A DNA stretch of 64,000 nt from Alviniconcha marisindica (GCA_018857735.1 JABMCL010000934.1:392001-456000); one strand, 5' to 3'; numbered from the stretch's first letter, positions 11,784-23,090 are shown. Notes: a model not told the origin generated them from the sequence alone. Numbers and translations: made by a program.

Positions 11784-11918
11784 AGTGCAACAAGCATGTG
11801 GCTGTCTACATGCACTAAGCTGCGCTATACAAGAGGACATGATACCGATGTTTTTTCACCTACAACTGTGAACAAAAGAGAAAACAGACACTGATGGTGA
11901 GACATGAACCAGACCTAC

Positions 11919-12139
11919 CTGTTGGGATCTTCAGTGTCCATCTGCGTGGTTGTGCGGTAGGTGGCAGAGAGCAGGGAGTGGGTCAGGTGGGCGTAGGGTT
12001 GGCCCAGGCAGTTCTGGTACAGACCGGGCTTGCCGCTGGACGACAGACGTGTGGCTTTTCCAGGACGCACCACCGCTGCATTCTGCTGCTCACACTCCCA
12101 TTGGTTGGCCAGGTTGGTGCCAAACAGGGCCTTCAGGAG
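11919..12139 (-). CDS. HTT: HTT exon 21
   Basis: The 221-nt exon encodes LLKALFGTNLANQWECEQQN and KPGLYQNCLGQPYAHLTHSL, matching human LLKTLFGTNLASQF and [20 protein letters not shown]. Acceptor TGTGCAG, donor GTAGGTC. AG+T forms Ser with exon 22. Confidence 0.95.
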
Positions 12140-13315
12140 CTGCACATTCAACGTCGGTCAGCTTCAACAGCACAGTGCTGCCAGGATTTCACACAAATGT
12201 ACATGTGTACAGCCATGTCCATGCAATTGTGCATGCACACAAACACACACATGCAGGACATATGCGTGAACACGCGCTCATATACAGATACACACACACA
12301 AACTCTCACGTGTACACACAAATGCAGGACACACAAATGTGGGTGAACACACACATGTGGGTGAACAAATGCAGGCACATGGGCACCTACTCAAACTCAC
12401 AGCACTGTATACTGGGATTTCAGATTGTCATGGACAGGCTTCTCTGTAGTGTATTGGGCTACATAAACTCTTACGACCTACATTTGGTTTCATAACATTG
12501 TTAAATTACGTACACAGTTGCCAAGAAACATAGTTTTGATTGTTAATCAACAGTTATCCACACGCAGTGACTCTAAACTATAAAGCCATGCAAGCATTCA
12601 TTTCCACAAGTAACAATATTAAGAACACAGCTTTGTCTACATTAGTTATTTTCTTTAAAGAATGTGCATCCTAATGATTTACTGCATTGACTCGTCCTAC
12701 GTTGCTGTCTTGACAACTTCTTTTTGTTAACAAAGTCAAAGCATATAGCTGAACTGATAATTTCCTGTACATCTGAGGAACTGACAGCTTGGTCTTGAAG
12801 AGAATTTCAAAAGAATATTTTGGACAAACATTTTTTCCACAATCATTTCAAAAGAATGTTTTGGAAAAACGGTTTTTATGCAATCGTTTTCTTTAAATAT
12901 CTTACATCTGTTTCAACCAGAAACAGGAACATTGATTTTACTAACAGTTGCCAACATAGTGCTCGTTCGTAATGGACAACACTTTCTGTTTGCATTCATT
13001 TGTTTGTTAGTTTTGAGAACAGTAAAATTTATGCTCCGGTGAATGGTTATGTACATGACTTTTGTCACTAGACTATAAGTTCAAGAAATGTTGAAATGAC
13101 ACAAAAGAAATTTCACAATATACTGTAACATATGAAATAAATATACTGAAAGCCTTAACTACTACATGTGATATTAATTGTTGTTGTATTTCAAACGTCA
13201 CAACTATCTGTCACCATTTCTGACATGACCATATACATGCACACACACAGGATACAAGGGTGTGAAGAGACAAACAGATACACCACAGACACGCAGAGAA
13301 ACACACAAATCCTAC
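12140..13315. other. Intron 20-21, mostly unique
   Basis: Contains a CACA-rich stretch near 12230-12400 and AT-rich unique DNA up to 13290. No genes or RNA genes recognised. Confidence 0.6.
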
Positions 13316-13501
13316 CTGTTGAACACAGAGCACTGTGGAGGTGGGCTCCAGCACAACGGTGCTCTTGAAGTAGTGAAGGATCTCGTCGGCGTGCTTTCCG
13401 ATGTCAAAGAGGGTGGCCACCTCCAGCAGCTGGGCCAGCACGTCCAGCGCTGTGCGCACAAAGCTGCAAAACTTGTCGCTGCTGCTCAGGTCCAGCGAAA
13501 T
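13316..13501 (-). CDS. HTT: HTT exon 20
   Basis: The 62-codon exon encodes SLDLSSSDKFCSFVRTALDV then LAQLLEVATLFDIGKHADEI, matching human [20 protein letters not shown] and IGKCVEEIL. Acceptor TTTCAG, donor GTAGGATT. Confidence 0.95.
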
Positions 13502-13555
13502 CTGAAACCCAATGTTCACACTCCATTTGTGACACAGCGCCTTCCTTACCAGCTG

Positions 13556-15085
13556 CAAATGTCTCTGTCATATTCATCACCACCTGCTAATGTCTTTGTC
13601 ACATTCCTTAGCACCTGTCAATGTCTTTGTCACATTCCTTAGCACCTGTCAATGTCTTTGTCACATTCCTTAGCACCTGTCAATGTCTTTGTCACACTCC
13701 TTAACATCCGTCAATGTCTTTGTCACATTCCTTACCATCTGTCAGCATCTCTGTCATATTCCTTTACCATCTGTCACCGTCTGTCATATTCCTTTACCAT
13801 CTGTCACCGTCTGTCATATTCCTTTACCATCTGTCACTGTCTGTCATATTCCTTACCAACCATCAGTGTCAGTCATATTCTTTACTGTCTGTCAATGTCT
13901 CTGTCACATTCCTTACCATCTGTCAACTGGTCACGTTTCTGATCATCACTGTTTCTGTCACATTCCTTACCATCTGTCAACTGGTCACGTTTCTGATCAT
14001 CACTGTTTCTGTCACGTTCCTTACCATCTGTCAACTGGTCACGTTTCTGATCATCACTGTTTCTGTCACATTCCTTACGATCTGTCAACTGGTCACGTTT
14101 CTGATCATCACTGTTTCTGTCACGTTCCTTACCATCAATGTTTGTCACATTCCTTACCACCTGTCAATGTTTGTCATATTCTTTACTGTCAATGTCTCTG
14201 TCACATTCCTTAGCACCTGTCAATGTCATATTCTTTACTGTCAATGTCTCTGTCACATTCCTTACCACCTGTCAATGTCATATTCTTTACTGTCAATGTC
14301 TCTGTCACATTCCTTACCACCTGTCAATGTCATATTCTTTACTGTCAATGTCTCTGTCACATTCCTTACCACCTGTCAATGTTTGTCATATTCTTTACTG
14401 TCAATGTCTCTGTCACATTCCTTACCACCTGTCAATGTCATATTCTTTACTGTCAATGTCTCTGTCACATTCCTTACCACCTGTCAATGTCATATTCTTT
14501 ACTGTCAATGTCTCTGTCACATTCCTTACCACCTGTCAATGTCATATTCTTTACTGTCAATGTTCTGTCACATTCCTTACCACCTGTCAATGTCATATTC
14601 TTTACTGTCAATGTTCTGTCACATTCCTTACCACCTGTCAATGTCATATTCTTTACTGTCAATGTCTCTGTCACATTCCTTACCACCTGTCAATGTCATA
14701 TTCTTTACTGTCAATGTCTCTGTCACATTCCTTACCACCTGTCAATGTCATATTGTTTACTGTCAATGTCTCTGTCACATTCCTTACTATCTGTCAATGT
14801 CTGTCATATTTCTTACTGTCTGTCATATTCCTTACTATCTGTCAATGTCTGTCATATTTCTTACTGTCTGTCATATTCCTTACTATCTGTCAGTCTGTCA
14901 TATTTCTTACTGTCTGTCATATTCCTTACTATCTGTCAATGTCTGTTATATTTCTTACTGTCTGTCATATTCCTTACTATCTGTCAATGTCTGTCATATT
15001 TCTTACTGTCTGTCATATTCCTTACTATCTGTCAATGTCTGTCATATTTCTTACTGTCTGTCATTGTCTCTGTCATATTCCTTAT
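13556..15085. repeat. Compound CTTACC/TGTCA-rich minisatellite, ~1.5 kb
   Basis: Units of variable length combine TGTCAATGTCTCTGTCACAT and TCCTTACCACC, with a sub-array carrying TGGTCACGTTTCTGATCATC (four copies at 13920-14120). On the HTT strand each unit has a GGTAAGGAATGTG donor-like site. Plus-strand ORFs up to 471 codons are repeat artefacts. Confidence 0.93.
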
Positions 15086-15094
15086 TATCTGCCA

Positions 15095-15470
15095 TTGTTT
15101 GTTTGTTTCTTTCTTTTTTTCTTTCTTAGTACTTCATTGTCCCTCTTGGACAATTCGGTTTGCCTTAACTGCCTTACGTGGGTACGGCACAGCAGCCGCA
15201 GGAGCAGCGCTACCATTCCTACCAGTGCGTGCAGTATTTTCCTGTGTCCCCACAATGGTATGCTTGTCAGTGTCTGGAATTTGTAATGTACGCATAGACG
15301 TTGGTGCATGTGATTGCACACGGGTGCTGTACGGACATCGTGAGAGAGTCTGCACTAAAAGCTGGCTCTGGGAGGAAAAGCCCTTGCTGCTCCGGGGACT
15401 GAAAACGCACGTTGGCACTACACCTTGCAATTCTGTTGGACGCTCTACCAACTGAGCCATCCTTGTTTCC
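15095..15470 (-). mobile_element. tRNA-derived SINE, probably full length
   Basis: On the minus strand the element starts GGATGGCTCAGTTGGTAGAG, a classic pol III A box, with a degraded B-box region (GCGTTTTCAGTCCCCGG) about 50 bases on. It is followed by ~250 bp of body and an A/AAAG-rich tail. The T-stem cannot fold as a functional tRNA. Confidence 0.75.
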
Positions 15471-15479
15471 ATTCTAAGT

Positions 15480-16250
15480 TTTTGTCTTTGTCACATTCCT
15501 TACCAGCAGTCAACCTCTGGGTCATTCCTTACCACCTTTCAAGGCTTGTGTCTTGGTAAACTAGTGCTGGGAGTGCCCATGCACCTTCGTTTCTCTCAAA
15601 ACCTGACACTTTCAGTTATGCTTTAACTGGTCACTGGTAATAATGTAAGAGTGCTTTCTGGCAGTATATATCACCCAACATCATGATATAAATACTGTGG
15701 CATCTGACATGAAATTAGTTGTTGATTGCTTTTATATAATGCTATTCTCCACTCTTGAGCAGACTCACTGTGTTCACATGTGATTCTACATGAGCGACTA
15801 TCTTTTTATAGTGCTTTTATTCAACAACATCAGAAAGCACTATAAAAAGATAGTCATGAGTGACTGTCTTTTTATAGTGCTTTTTTTGTTGTTGAATATC
15901 CACCGAAGTGGTGTACTTACACTGCTGGCATGGCAGGTGCTACTTGAAACTGCTGCCATCTCAGCGCCTTCTGTGTACACCATACAACCATGCACCATGC
16001 CACTTCATGCAAAGCCACATAGATAAGGTGCATGTGTGTTTAGCTGTAACCAGCCATCTGCATTTTTGGCAGAATGACCGGGATCTTTTGCATACTATTG
16101 TGGTAACACAGGTGTGGAATGGATACCAAAATTAATCAGGAAGCTGGGTCCAGAAGAGTGTGTACATACATGCACAATATACAAACATACAGGGGCATCT
16201 AACAAGTAACATGAAGTTAACTGGGGAGTTATGTCAAGAAGGATGCATAC
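15480..16250. other. Intron with hairpin and dispersed-repeat fragment
   Basis: Contains an inverted repeat at 15796-15855 (arms around CTATCTTTTTATAGTGCTTT) and a further direct copy of one arm. A segment near 16040-16120 (TTTTGGCAGAATGACCGGGA) looks like a dispersed repeat. No genes. Confidence 0.55.
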
Positions 16251-16366
16251 CTTGTAATTGGAGTATGCGCCCCTGAGCACTTCATACAGTTTCATGTACT
16301 GGGGCAGATTGTAAAAGGTCCCAATGCCTTCTTTCTTGTTCTTCTCCTTCTCCGACTCCTTGGGCT
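16251..16366 (-). CDS. HTT: HTT exon 19
   Basis: The 116-nt exon has a Lys/Glu-rich start then GTFYNLPQYMKLYEVLRGAY and SNYK, matching human [20 protein letters not shown] and ANYK. Acceptor TTTTCAG, donor GTATGC, ending in phase 0. Confidence 0.94.
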
Positions 16367-16379
16367 CTGAAAATGTCAA

Positions 16380-16910
16380 AACTGAAAACATCAAGTCTGT
16401 ACTAAGGCAGCAAATGCTGGGTTGGACGTGGACACAGAAATCTGTATTGAGGCAGCAAATGCTGGGTTGGACTATTGTGGACACAGGAATCTGTATTGAG
16501 GCAGCAAATGCTGGGTTGGACTATTGTGGACACAGGAATCTGTATTGAGGCAGCAAATGCTGGGTTGGACTATTGTGGACACAGGAATCTGTATTGAGGC
16601 AGCAAACTAATTGTGGACACAGGAATCTGTATTGAGGCAGCAAATGCTGGGTTGGACTATTGTGGACACAGGAATCTGTATTGAGGCAGCAAATGCTGGG
16701 TTGGACTATTGTGGACACAGGAATCTGTATTGAGGCAGCAAATGCTGGGTTGGACTATTGTAGACACAGGAATCTGTATTGAGGCAGCAAATGCTGGGTT
16801 GGACTATTGTAGACACAGGAATCTGTATTGAGGCAGCAAATGCTGGGTTGGACTATTGTGGACACAGGAATCTGTATTGAGGCAGCAAATGCTGGGCTGG
16901 ACTATTCCCC
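16380..16910. repeat. 49-bp minisatellite, ~10 copies
   Basis: Unit contains GCAGCAAATGCTGGGTTGGA and ATTGTGGACACAGGAATCTG; one copy (near 16600) carries an internal deletion. Confidence 0.95.
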
Positions 16911-17099
16911 TCTGCAAAGAACTCATCTGTTACCCCTTTCCTCTTTCCCACTATCCCACTATCTCAGTTCAGCTCATCACCACCACAACCAATGAATTGC
17001 CAGTAAGCTTTCAGAATGTCAATGCTGATCGGTGTTGGAAGGGGGTTTCTGCACAGTCCTGGAATGAGATACCAGCCCTGGAAGAGATACAAACCTTCA

Positions 17100-18052
17100 C
17101 AACTTTTTTTCGGCGGGGTCTTGCAACAAGATCCCAACCTCTGGAAGGGGTGGTCTGTGGAGTCATGGAATGAAATAACACCCTCTGCAAGGGGTGGTCT
17201 GTGGGGTCATAGAATGAAATAACACCCTCTGGAAGGGGTGGTCTGTGGGGTCATGGAATGAAATAACACCCTCTGCAAGGGGTGGTCTGTGGGGTCATGG
17301 AATTAAATAACACCCTCTGGAAGGGGTGGTCTGTGGGGTCATGGAATGAAATAACACCCTCTGGAAGGGGTGGTCTGTGGGGTCATAGAATTAAATAACA
17401 CCCTCTGCAAGGGGTGGTCTGTGGGGTCATGGAATTAAATAACACCCTCTGGAAGGGGTTTTCGGTGGGGTCATGGAATGAAATAACACCCTCTGGAAGG
17501 GGTTTTCAGTGGGGTCACTGGAAGGAATACCAACCTTTAGTTTTTTTTCGTGAGGTCTCAAAATGATTTGCTAACCTTCAGAAGCGGTTTTCTGTGGGGC
17601 CCTAGAATGAAATACCAACTTCTGAAGAAAATTCTGTGGATTCCTGGAATGAGATTGCAAACTGTGGAAGGGGTTTTCTGTGGGGTCCTGGAGAGATAGC
17701 AACCTTTGGAAAGGGTTTTCTGCAGGATCTCAGAATGAAATACCAAGCTTTAGAAGTTGTTTTTTTGTAGGATCTTAGAATGAAATACCAACCTTTAGAA
17801 GGGGTTTTCTGCAGGATCTTAGAATGAAATACCAACCTTTAGAAGGGGTTTTCTGCAGGATCTTAGAATGAAATACCAAGCTTTAGAACAGGTTTTCTGC
17901 AGGGTCTTGGAATGAAAACCAAGTTTAGAAGGGGTTTTCTGTGGGGTCTTAGAATGAAACACCAACCGCTGGAAGGGTTTCTGCGGGGTCTTAGAATGAA
18001 TTACCAACCTCTGGAAGGGGTTTTCTGCAGGGTCTCAGAATGAAACACCAAC
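17100..18052. repeat. ~45-55-bp minisatellite repeating exon 18 donor end
   Basis: On the minus strand, units on the right half read AAGACCCCGCAGAAAACCCC then TTCCAAAG/GTTGGT, identical in layout to the end of exon 18. Units become more diverged with distance from the exon (left half: GGGGTCATGGAATGAAATAA). Confidence 0.9.
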
Positions 18053-18256
18053 CTTTGGAAGGGGTTTTCTGCGGGGTCTTGGAGTCAGTGGCCTGACCCA
18101 CTGTGGCTGGAGAGGAGGGCTCTTTGTCGCCTCCCTTCACCTTGCGTTTCACGGGGCTGAGGGACGGGGCATTCGGCAGAGAAGGGAGGGAGGGCTTCAT
18201 CTGCGGAGGCCCTGGCCCCTGTCTCCTCTATCACGTGGGTGCAGGCATTCAGGATC
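18053..18256 (-). CDS. HTT: HTT exon 18 with apparent frame break
   Basis: The first frame reads ILNACTHVIEETG, matching human INICAHVLDDVA. The match continues in another frame as MKPSLPSLPNAPSLSPVKRK, matching human ALPSLTNPPSLSPIRRK. The switch falls in a four-base C run (plus strand 18216-18219): one base too many, either a sequencing or assembly error or a real mutation. With one base fewer the exon phase fits both neighbours. The donor could be GTTGGT after 18053 or GTCAGG at about 18098. The array to the left repeats the first option; the acceptor side is also copied near 18732-18762. Confidence 0.85.
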
Positions 18257-18800
18257 CTGTGGAGAAACAAACAACAGGCTGAAGAATTAGACTACAAGTA
18301 CAGACAACAGGTTGAAGAAGACTACAAGTACAGACAACAGGTTGAAGAATTAGACTACAAGTACAGACAACAGGTTGAAGAATTAGACTACAAGTACAGA
18401 CAACAGGCTGAAAAAGACTACAAGTACAGACAACAGGCTGAAGAATTAGACTACAAGTACAGACAACAGGCTGAAGAAGACTACAAGTACAGACAACAGG
18501 CTGAAGAATTAGACAAGTACAGACAACAGGCTGAAGAAGACTACAAGTACAGACAACAGGATGAAGAATCAGACAAGTACAGACAACAGGCTGAAGAAGA
18601 CTACAAGTACAGACAACAGGCTGAAGAATTAGACAAGTACAGACAACAGACTGAAGAAGACTACAAGTACAGACAACAGGCTGAAGAAATAGACTACAAG
18701 TACAGACAACAGGCTGAAGAAGACTACAAGTGGATGCAGGCATTCAGGATCCTGTGGAGAAGCAGACGGCAGGCTGAAGAAGACTACAAGTGGGACTCAC
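18257..18800. repeat. 30/33-bp minisatellite bounded by exon 18 acceptor copy
   Basis: Units contain GACTACAAGTACAGACAACA and GGCTGAAGAA. At the far end (18732-18762) a copy of the exon 18 start plus acceptor (CATTCAGGATCCTGTGGAGA) reappears, so the array sits between two copies of the same junction. The plus-strand 192-codon frame (YRQQAEE repeats) is antisense to HTT and not considered a gene. Confidence 0.92.
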
Positions 18801-18809
18801 ATCCTGGCA

Positions 18810-19457
18810 ACATTTGAAATAAAACAATTACACAAGTAAACCAAAAGAAAGCAGACAATCTGTGTTTTTAACTGACTTTAGGACAAAAGAAAGTTTATAG
18901 TGCTTCAATGATTTTAGGAAGGTTTACAATTTTATCATATCTTACATGGATTTCAAATGAACATTTATAGTGTTATCACATCTTGCATGGCTTTAGAATG
19001 AACATTTACAGTGTTACCATGTTTTGCATGTCTTTAGAATGAACATTTACAGTGTTACCATGTCATGCATGTCTTTAGAATGAACATTTACAGTGTTACC
19101 ATGTCTTGCATGGCTTTAGAATGAACGTTTAGTGTTAACAACAGTTGGGAGGTTTACATTGTGATGCAGCTTTACATCACAAGTGACACGAGTTGAGTGA
19201 CTTATCAGGGTAAAGCTCTATCCACACAACTTGACCTCAGGATTCAGTTTTCCTGTTTTCCTGACATGACAGGCATGACTTTGGAGTGAAGGCAGTTTTC
19301 CTGACGACATAAATGACTTTAGGATCGTGTACACTTTCCCTGGTACGACATGTGACTTTACAATAATGGTTTACAGTTTAACCTAAATGATGTTTGGATA
19401 CAATTTTACATTTTTACCACAGCGTGAATGCTGATGGTTTACAGCACTGTGACCAAC
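18810..19457. other. Intron with short ~58-bp degenerate repeat
   Basis: Four diverged copies around TTTAGAATGAACATTTACAG lie at 18950-19130. The rest is unique. Confidence 0.7.
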
Positions 19458-19593
19458 CTGGCAACATGCATCAGCAGCTGTTCGATGGGCGGCACAAGCA
19501 TCCGATCCATGACAGCGGCCCACTTCCCCTCCTCCCCTGCCCCCGTGATGCTGGCCATCTCGTCGGCTGACCTCAGGGACTTGTAGGCAGAAC
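19458..19593 (-). CDS. HTT: HTT exon 17
   Basis: The 136-nt exon encodes SAYKSLRSADEM and WAAVMDRMLVPPIEQLLMHV, aligning with human SAPKSLRSSW and LGDRALVPMVEQLFSHLL. Acceptor CTGACAG, donor GTTGGTC. Phases fit exon 16 (G+GT) and exon 18 (AG+G). Confidence 0.93.
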
Positions 19594-19849
19594 CTGTCAG
19601 TCAATCCACAAATCATAACCCAGTAACAACCACAACAATACGGGACGGCTCTTACACAGTACAAATCTTTCTGCACAAGAAAACCTCCACGCACTAGCGC
19701 ACACACACACACACAAACCATCCACACACGCACAAACATAACTTAAACACATATGCCTGATCTATGCTTACAGATATGGTCGACCAGTGTTTGTTAAAAG
19801 GCTTGTCTAAACGGGAAAGTCTTGAGCTGAGTTTTGATCTCAGCCAGAA

Positions 19850-20210
19850 TGGGGAGATGTCACAGAATGGCAGGCCTGAAACAGCACTCACCAAAAGATG
19901 TCACAGAATGGCAAGCCTGAAACAGCACTCACCAAAAGATGTCACAGAATGGCAGGCCTGAAACAGCACTCACCAAAAGATGTCACAGAACGGCAGGCCT
20001 GAAACAGCACTCACCAAAAGATGTCACAGAACGGCAGGCCTGAAACAGCACTCACCAAAAGATGTCACAGAATGGCAGGCCTGAAACAGCACTCACCAAA
20101 AGATGTCACAGAATGGCAGGCCTGAAACAGCACTCACCAAAAGATGTCACAGAATAGCAGGCCTGAAACAGCACTCACCAAAAGATGTCACAGAATGGCG
20201 TGTTTAATAA
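19850..20210. repeat. 41-bp minisatellite carrying both splice-site types
   Basis: On the minus strand each of ~9 units contains CTGTTTCAG/GCC and, 25 nt later, TTTTG/GTGAGTGC: a consensus acceptor and donor. Single-base variants (AATGG, AACGG, AATAG) separate the copies. Confidence 0.93.
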
Positions 20211-20229
20211 CAGTGGGTCTCTGCCTCAA

Positions 20230-20865
20230 AGTAGATTAGGCAGACCCAAAGCAGCCTCAAGTCAGCAATGAGGTTCCCAGCAAACTGCAGCATGTCCTGG
20301 TGCATGGAGAGGTCCAATGTAGCCCTATAAGGATGACTTACCAGCAAACTGCAGCATGTCCTGGTGTGTGGAGAGGTCCAATGTAGCCCTATACAGGATG
20401 ACTTACCAGCAATGAGGTTCCCAGCAAACTGCAGCATGTCCTGGTGTGTGGAGAGGTCCAATGTAGCCCTATACAGGATGACTTACCAGCAAACTGCAGC
20501 ATATCCTGGTGCGTGGAGAGGTCCCGTGTAGCCCTATACAGGATGACTTACCAGCAATGAGGTTCCCAGCAAACTGCAGAATATCCTGGTGTGTGGAGAG
20601 GTCCAATGTAGCCCTATACAGGATGACTTACCAGCAATGAGGGTCCCAGCAAATTGCAGAATATCCTGGTTATCCTGGTGTGTGGAGAGGTCCAATGTAG
20701 CCCTATACAGGATGACTTACCAGCAAATTGCAGCATATCCTGGTGGTTGGAGAGGTCCAATGTAGCCCTATACAGGATGACTTACCAGCAATGAGGTTCC
20801 CAGAAAACTGCAGCATATCCTGGTGCGTGGAGAGGTCCAATGTAGCCCTATACAGGATGACTTAC
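20230..20865. repeat. Tandem copies of HTT exon 16 3' part plus donor (~60-80-bp units)
   Basis: At least seven copies of the exon text TLDLSxHQDMLQFAGNLIA with the GTAAGTCATCC donor region lie between 20250 and 20865. Some lack the AATGAGGTTCC portion. The rightmost one belongs to the true exon. Confidence 0.95.
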
Positions 20866-21008
20866 CAGCAATGAGGTTCCCAGCAAACTGCAGCATGTCC
20901 TGGTGGGTGGAGAGGTCCAGCGTTGCCTGGGTTGACAGCATGAGTGACAGAATCACTTGCAGTGGCCCTCCACCAATGCCTGCTGTCAACTCCTCCAGGC
21001 TCAGAGAA
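20866..21008 (-). CDS. HTT: HTT exon 16
   Basis: The 143-nt exon encodes SLEELTAGIGGGPLQVILSL then TLDLSTHQDMLQFAGNLIA, matching human [20 protein letters not shown]. Acceptor TTGCAG, donor GTAAGTC. This is the only copy joined to a full 5' half. At least seven further copies of its last ~55 nt plus donor follow downstream as a tandem array. Confidence 0.94.
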
Positions 21009-21029
21009 CTGCAACACAGCCGTCATATG

Positions 21030-21290
21030 AACAGGTAACTGATTTGTAATGCACAGTCAACCATGGTATAGACAGGTAACAAATTTGTAGCACCCAGTCA
21101 ACCATGATATAGAGAGGTAACTGATTTGTAATGTCCAGTCAACCATGATATAAACAGGTAACTGATGTGTAATGCTCAGTCAATCATGATATAGACTGAT
21201 AACTGATTTGTAATGCCCAGTCAACTATGATATAGACAGATAATTGATTTGTAATGCCCAGTCAACTATGACAGTTATAGCAGGTTGAAA
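21030..21290. repeat. ~44-bp degenerate tandem repeat, 5-6 copies
   Basis: Units around AACTGATTTGTAATGCCCAG and TCAACCATGATATAGAC, in intron upstream of exon 16. Confidence 0.9.
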
Positions 21291-21399
21291 CAGAGCCATG
21301 TGACAATGACATGCTGTCTACATCAGTGAGCCTACTGCTTGCATCAAACCTCCTGCTATAGTCAAATCTGTCATACGGAACTGACCTGGGACCCAGTGT

Positions 21400-21842
21400 T
21401 TACACAAGCTGACCTGGTGTTGGTCTTTACAGTGAACTGACCTAGTACTGGTCTTCACTCAGTGATCTGGTGCTGGGCTTCACCAACTAACCTGGTGTTC
21501 ATCTTCAGACTGAGCTGACCTAGTGCTGACCTGGTGCTGGTCTCCACAGAGTGAACTGACCTGGTGCTGGTGTTTGCTGACTGACCTGGTGCTGGTATTC
21601 ACTGACTAACCTGGTGTTGGTCTTCAGACTGAGCTGACCTACTGCTGACCTGGTGCTGGTTTCCACAGAGTGAACTGACCTGGTGCTGGTGTTTGCTGAC
21701 TGACCTGGTGCTGGTATTCACTGACTAACCTGGTGTTGGTCTTCAGACTGAACTGACCTAGTGCTAGTCTTTACACAATGAACTGACCTGGAGCTGGTCT
21801 CTGCTAACTGACCTCGTGTTGGTCTCCACAGAGTGAACTGAC
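21400..21842. repeat. Degenerate array of exon 15 donor copies
   Basis: Units around GAACTGACCTGGTGCTGG correspond on the minus strand to CCAG/GTCAGTTC, the same text as the true exon 15 donor. Includes a larger ~120-bp duplication (21500-21740). Confidence 0.9.
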
Positions 21843-22003
21843 CTGGAGGAGCTGAGTGACCTGCTGGGTGGACGTTTCAAACTGCTGCGCCCCGAGGTGT
21901 CACGGGAAGTCATCTGCTTGGCGGGACCACAGCCCCATGCTGCAGCGTATGGCGTGACTAGGTACTCTTCTGACAGTCGACACAGCGCTCGGCAACAGCC
22001 ACT
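21843..22003 (-). CDS. HTT: HTT exon 15
   Basis: The 161-nt exon encodes SGCCRALCRLSEEYLVTPYA and AAWGCGP, matching human [20 protein letters not shown] and GWHCG. The rest is a Ser/Arg-rich linker. Acceptor TTAACCAG, donor GTCAGTTC. Both junctions are copied into flanking arrays: donor-like units at 21400-21842 and acceptor-like units at 22004-22650. Confidence 0.9.
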
Positions 22004-22650
22004 CTGGTTAAAAACACAACAGGAACAGGCACATGGTGTGACTTATCTCTGTTAAAAACACAACAGGAACAGGCACATGGTGTCATTTATCTCTGTTACA
22101 AACACAACGGGAACAGGCACATGGTGTCACTTATCTCTGTTAAAAACACAACAGGAACAGGCACATGGTGTCATTTATCTCTGTTACAAACACAACAGGA
22201 ACAGGTACATGGTGTCATTTATCTCTGTTAAAAACACAACAGGAACAGGCACATGGTGTAATTTATCTCTGTTAAAAACACAACAGGAACAGGCACATGG
22301 TGTCACTTATCTCTGTTAAAAACACAACAAGAACAGGCACATGGTGTCATTTATCTCTGTTACAAACACAACAGGAACAGGCACATGGTGTCATTTATCT
22401 CTGTTAAAAACACAACAGGAACAGGCACATGGTGTAATTTATCTCTGTTAAAAACACAACAGGAGCAGGCACATGGTGTCACTTATCTCTAAAAACACAA
22501 CAGGAACAGGCACATGGTGTCACTTATCTCTGTTAAAAACAACAGGAACAGGCACATGTCACTTACCTCTGTTAAAAACAACAGGAACAGGCACATGGTG
22601 TCACTTACCTCTGTTAAAAACACAACAGGAACAGGCACATGGTGTCACAA
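22004..22650. repeat. 44-bp minisatellite of exon 15 acceptor copies, ~15 copies
   Basis: Minus-strand units read CCTGTTGTGTTTTTAACAG/AG, matching the true acceptor region GTTTTTAACCAG/AGTGGC with one base deleted. Confidence 0.93.
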
Positions 22651-22839
22651 GCAGAAGTCAACAGTGACACTCGATACCTTTTTGACAGTGCTTGACAACA
22701 TTCCCTGACCAGGAAATGCAACAAATGTGGTAAACTACACACTCTGCTGATGGTTGATGCTGTTTAAGAGATAGACACCACTACCACAGGGCATCTAGGA
22801 CACAGATGCTACTACCGCAATACAACCATGATGTAGGCA

Positions 22840-23090
22840 GTGCTATAACAGGCTGGTATCCACCCAAGATGTAGGCAACATTATAACAGGCCATTAATCC
22901 ACCCAAGATGTAGGCAACATTATAACAGGCCATTAATCCACCCAAGATGTAGGCAACATTATAAAAGGCAATTAATCCATCCAAGATGTAGGCAACATTA
23001 TAAAAGGCCATTAATCCATCCAAGATGTAGGCAACATTATAAAAGGCCATCCAAGATAGACAACAGTCCCGCAATCCATCCAAGATGTGA
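22840..23090. repeat. ~40-bp minisatellite, ~6 copies
   Basis: Unit around CATCCAAGATGTAGGCAACA and TTATAAAAGGCCATTAAT. Confidence 0.93.

Noticed and set aside
11236..11871. 211-codon plus-strand ORF with His/Thr repeats
   Set aside because: Runs through CA microsatellites; only the short RT block at 11380-11458 is real.
13714..15455. Long plus-strand ORFs (up to 471 codons)
   Set aside because: Produced by the CTTACC/TGTCA minisatellite. Several overlapping frames are equally open and none resembles a protein.
15385..15465. tRNA gene
   Set aside because: A box is good but no cloverleaf, weak B box and SINE body with A-rich tail.
18239..18817. Coiled-coil-like YRQQAEE repeat ORF on plus strand
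   Set aside because: A 30/33-bp intronic array antisense to HTT, starting inside the complement of exon 18.
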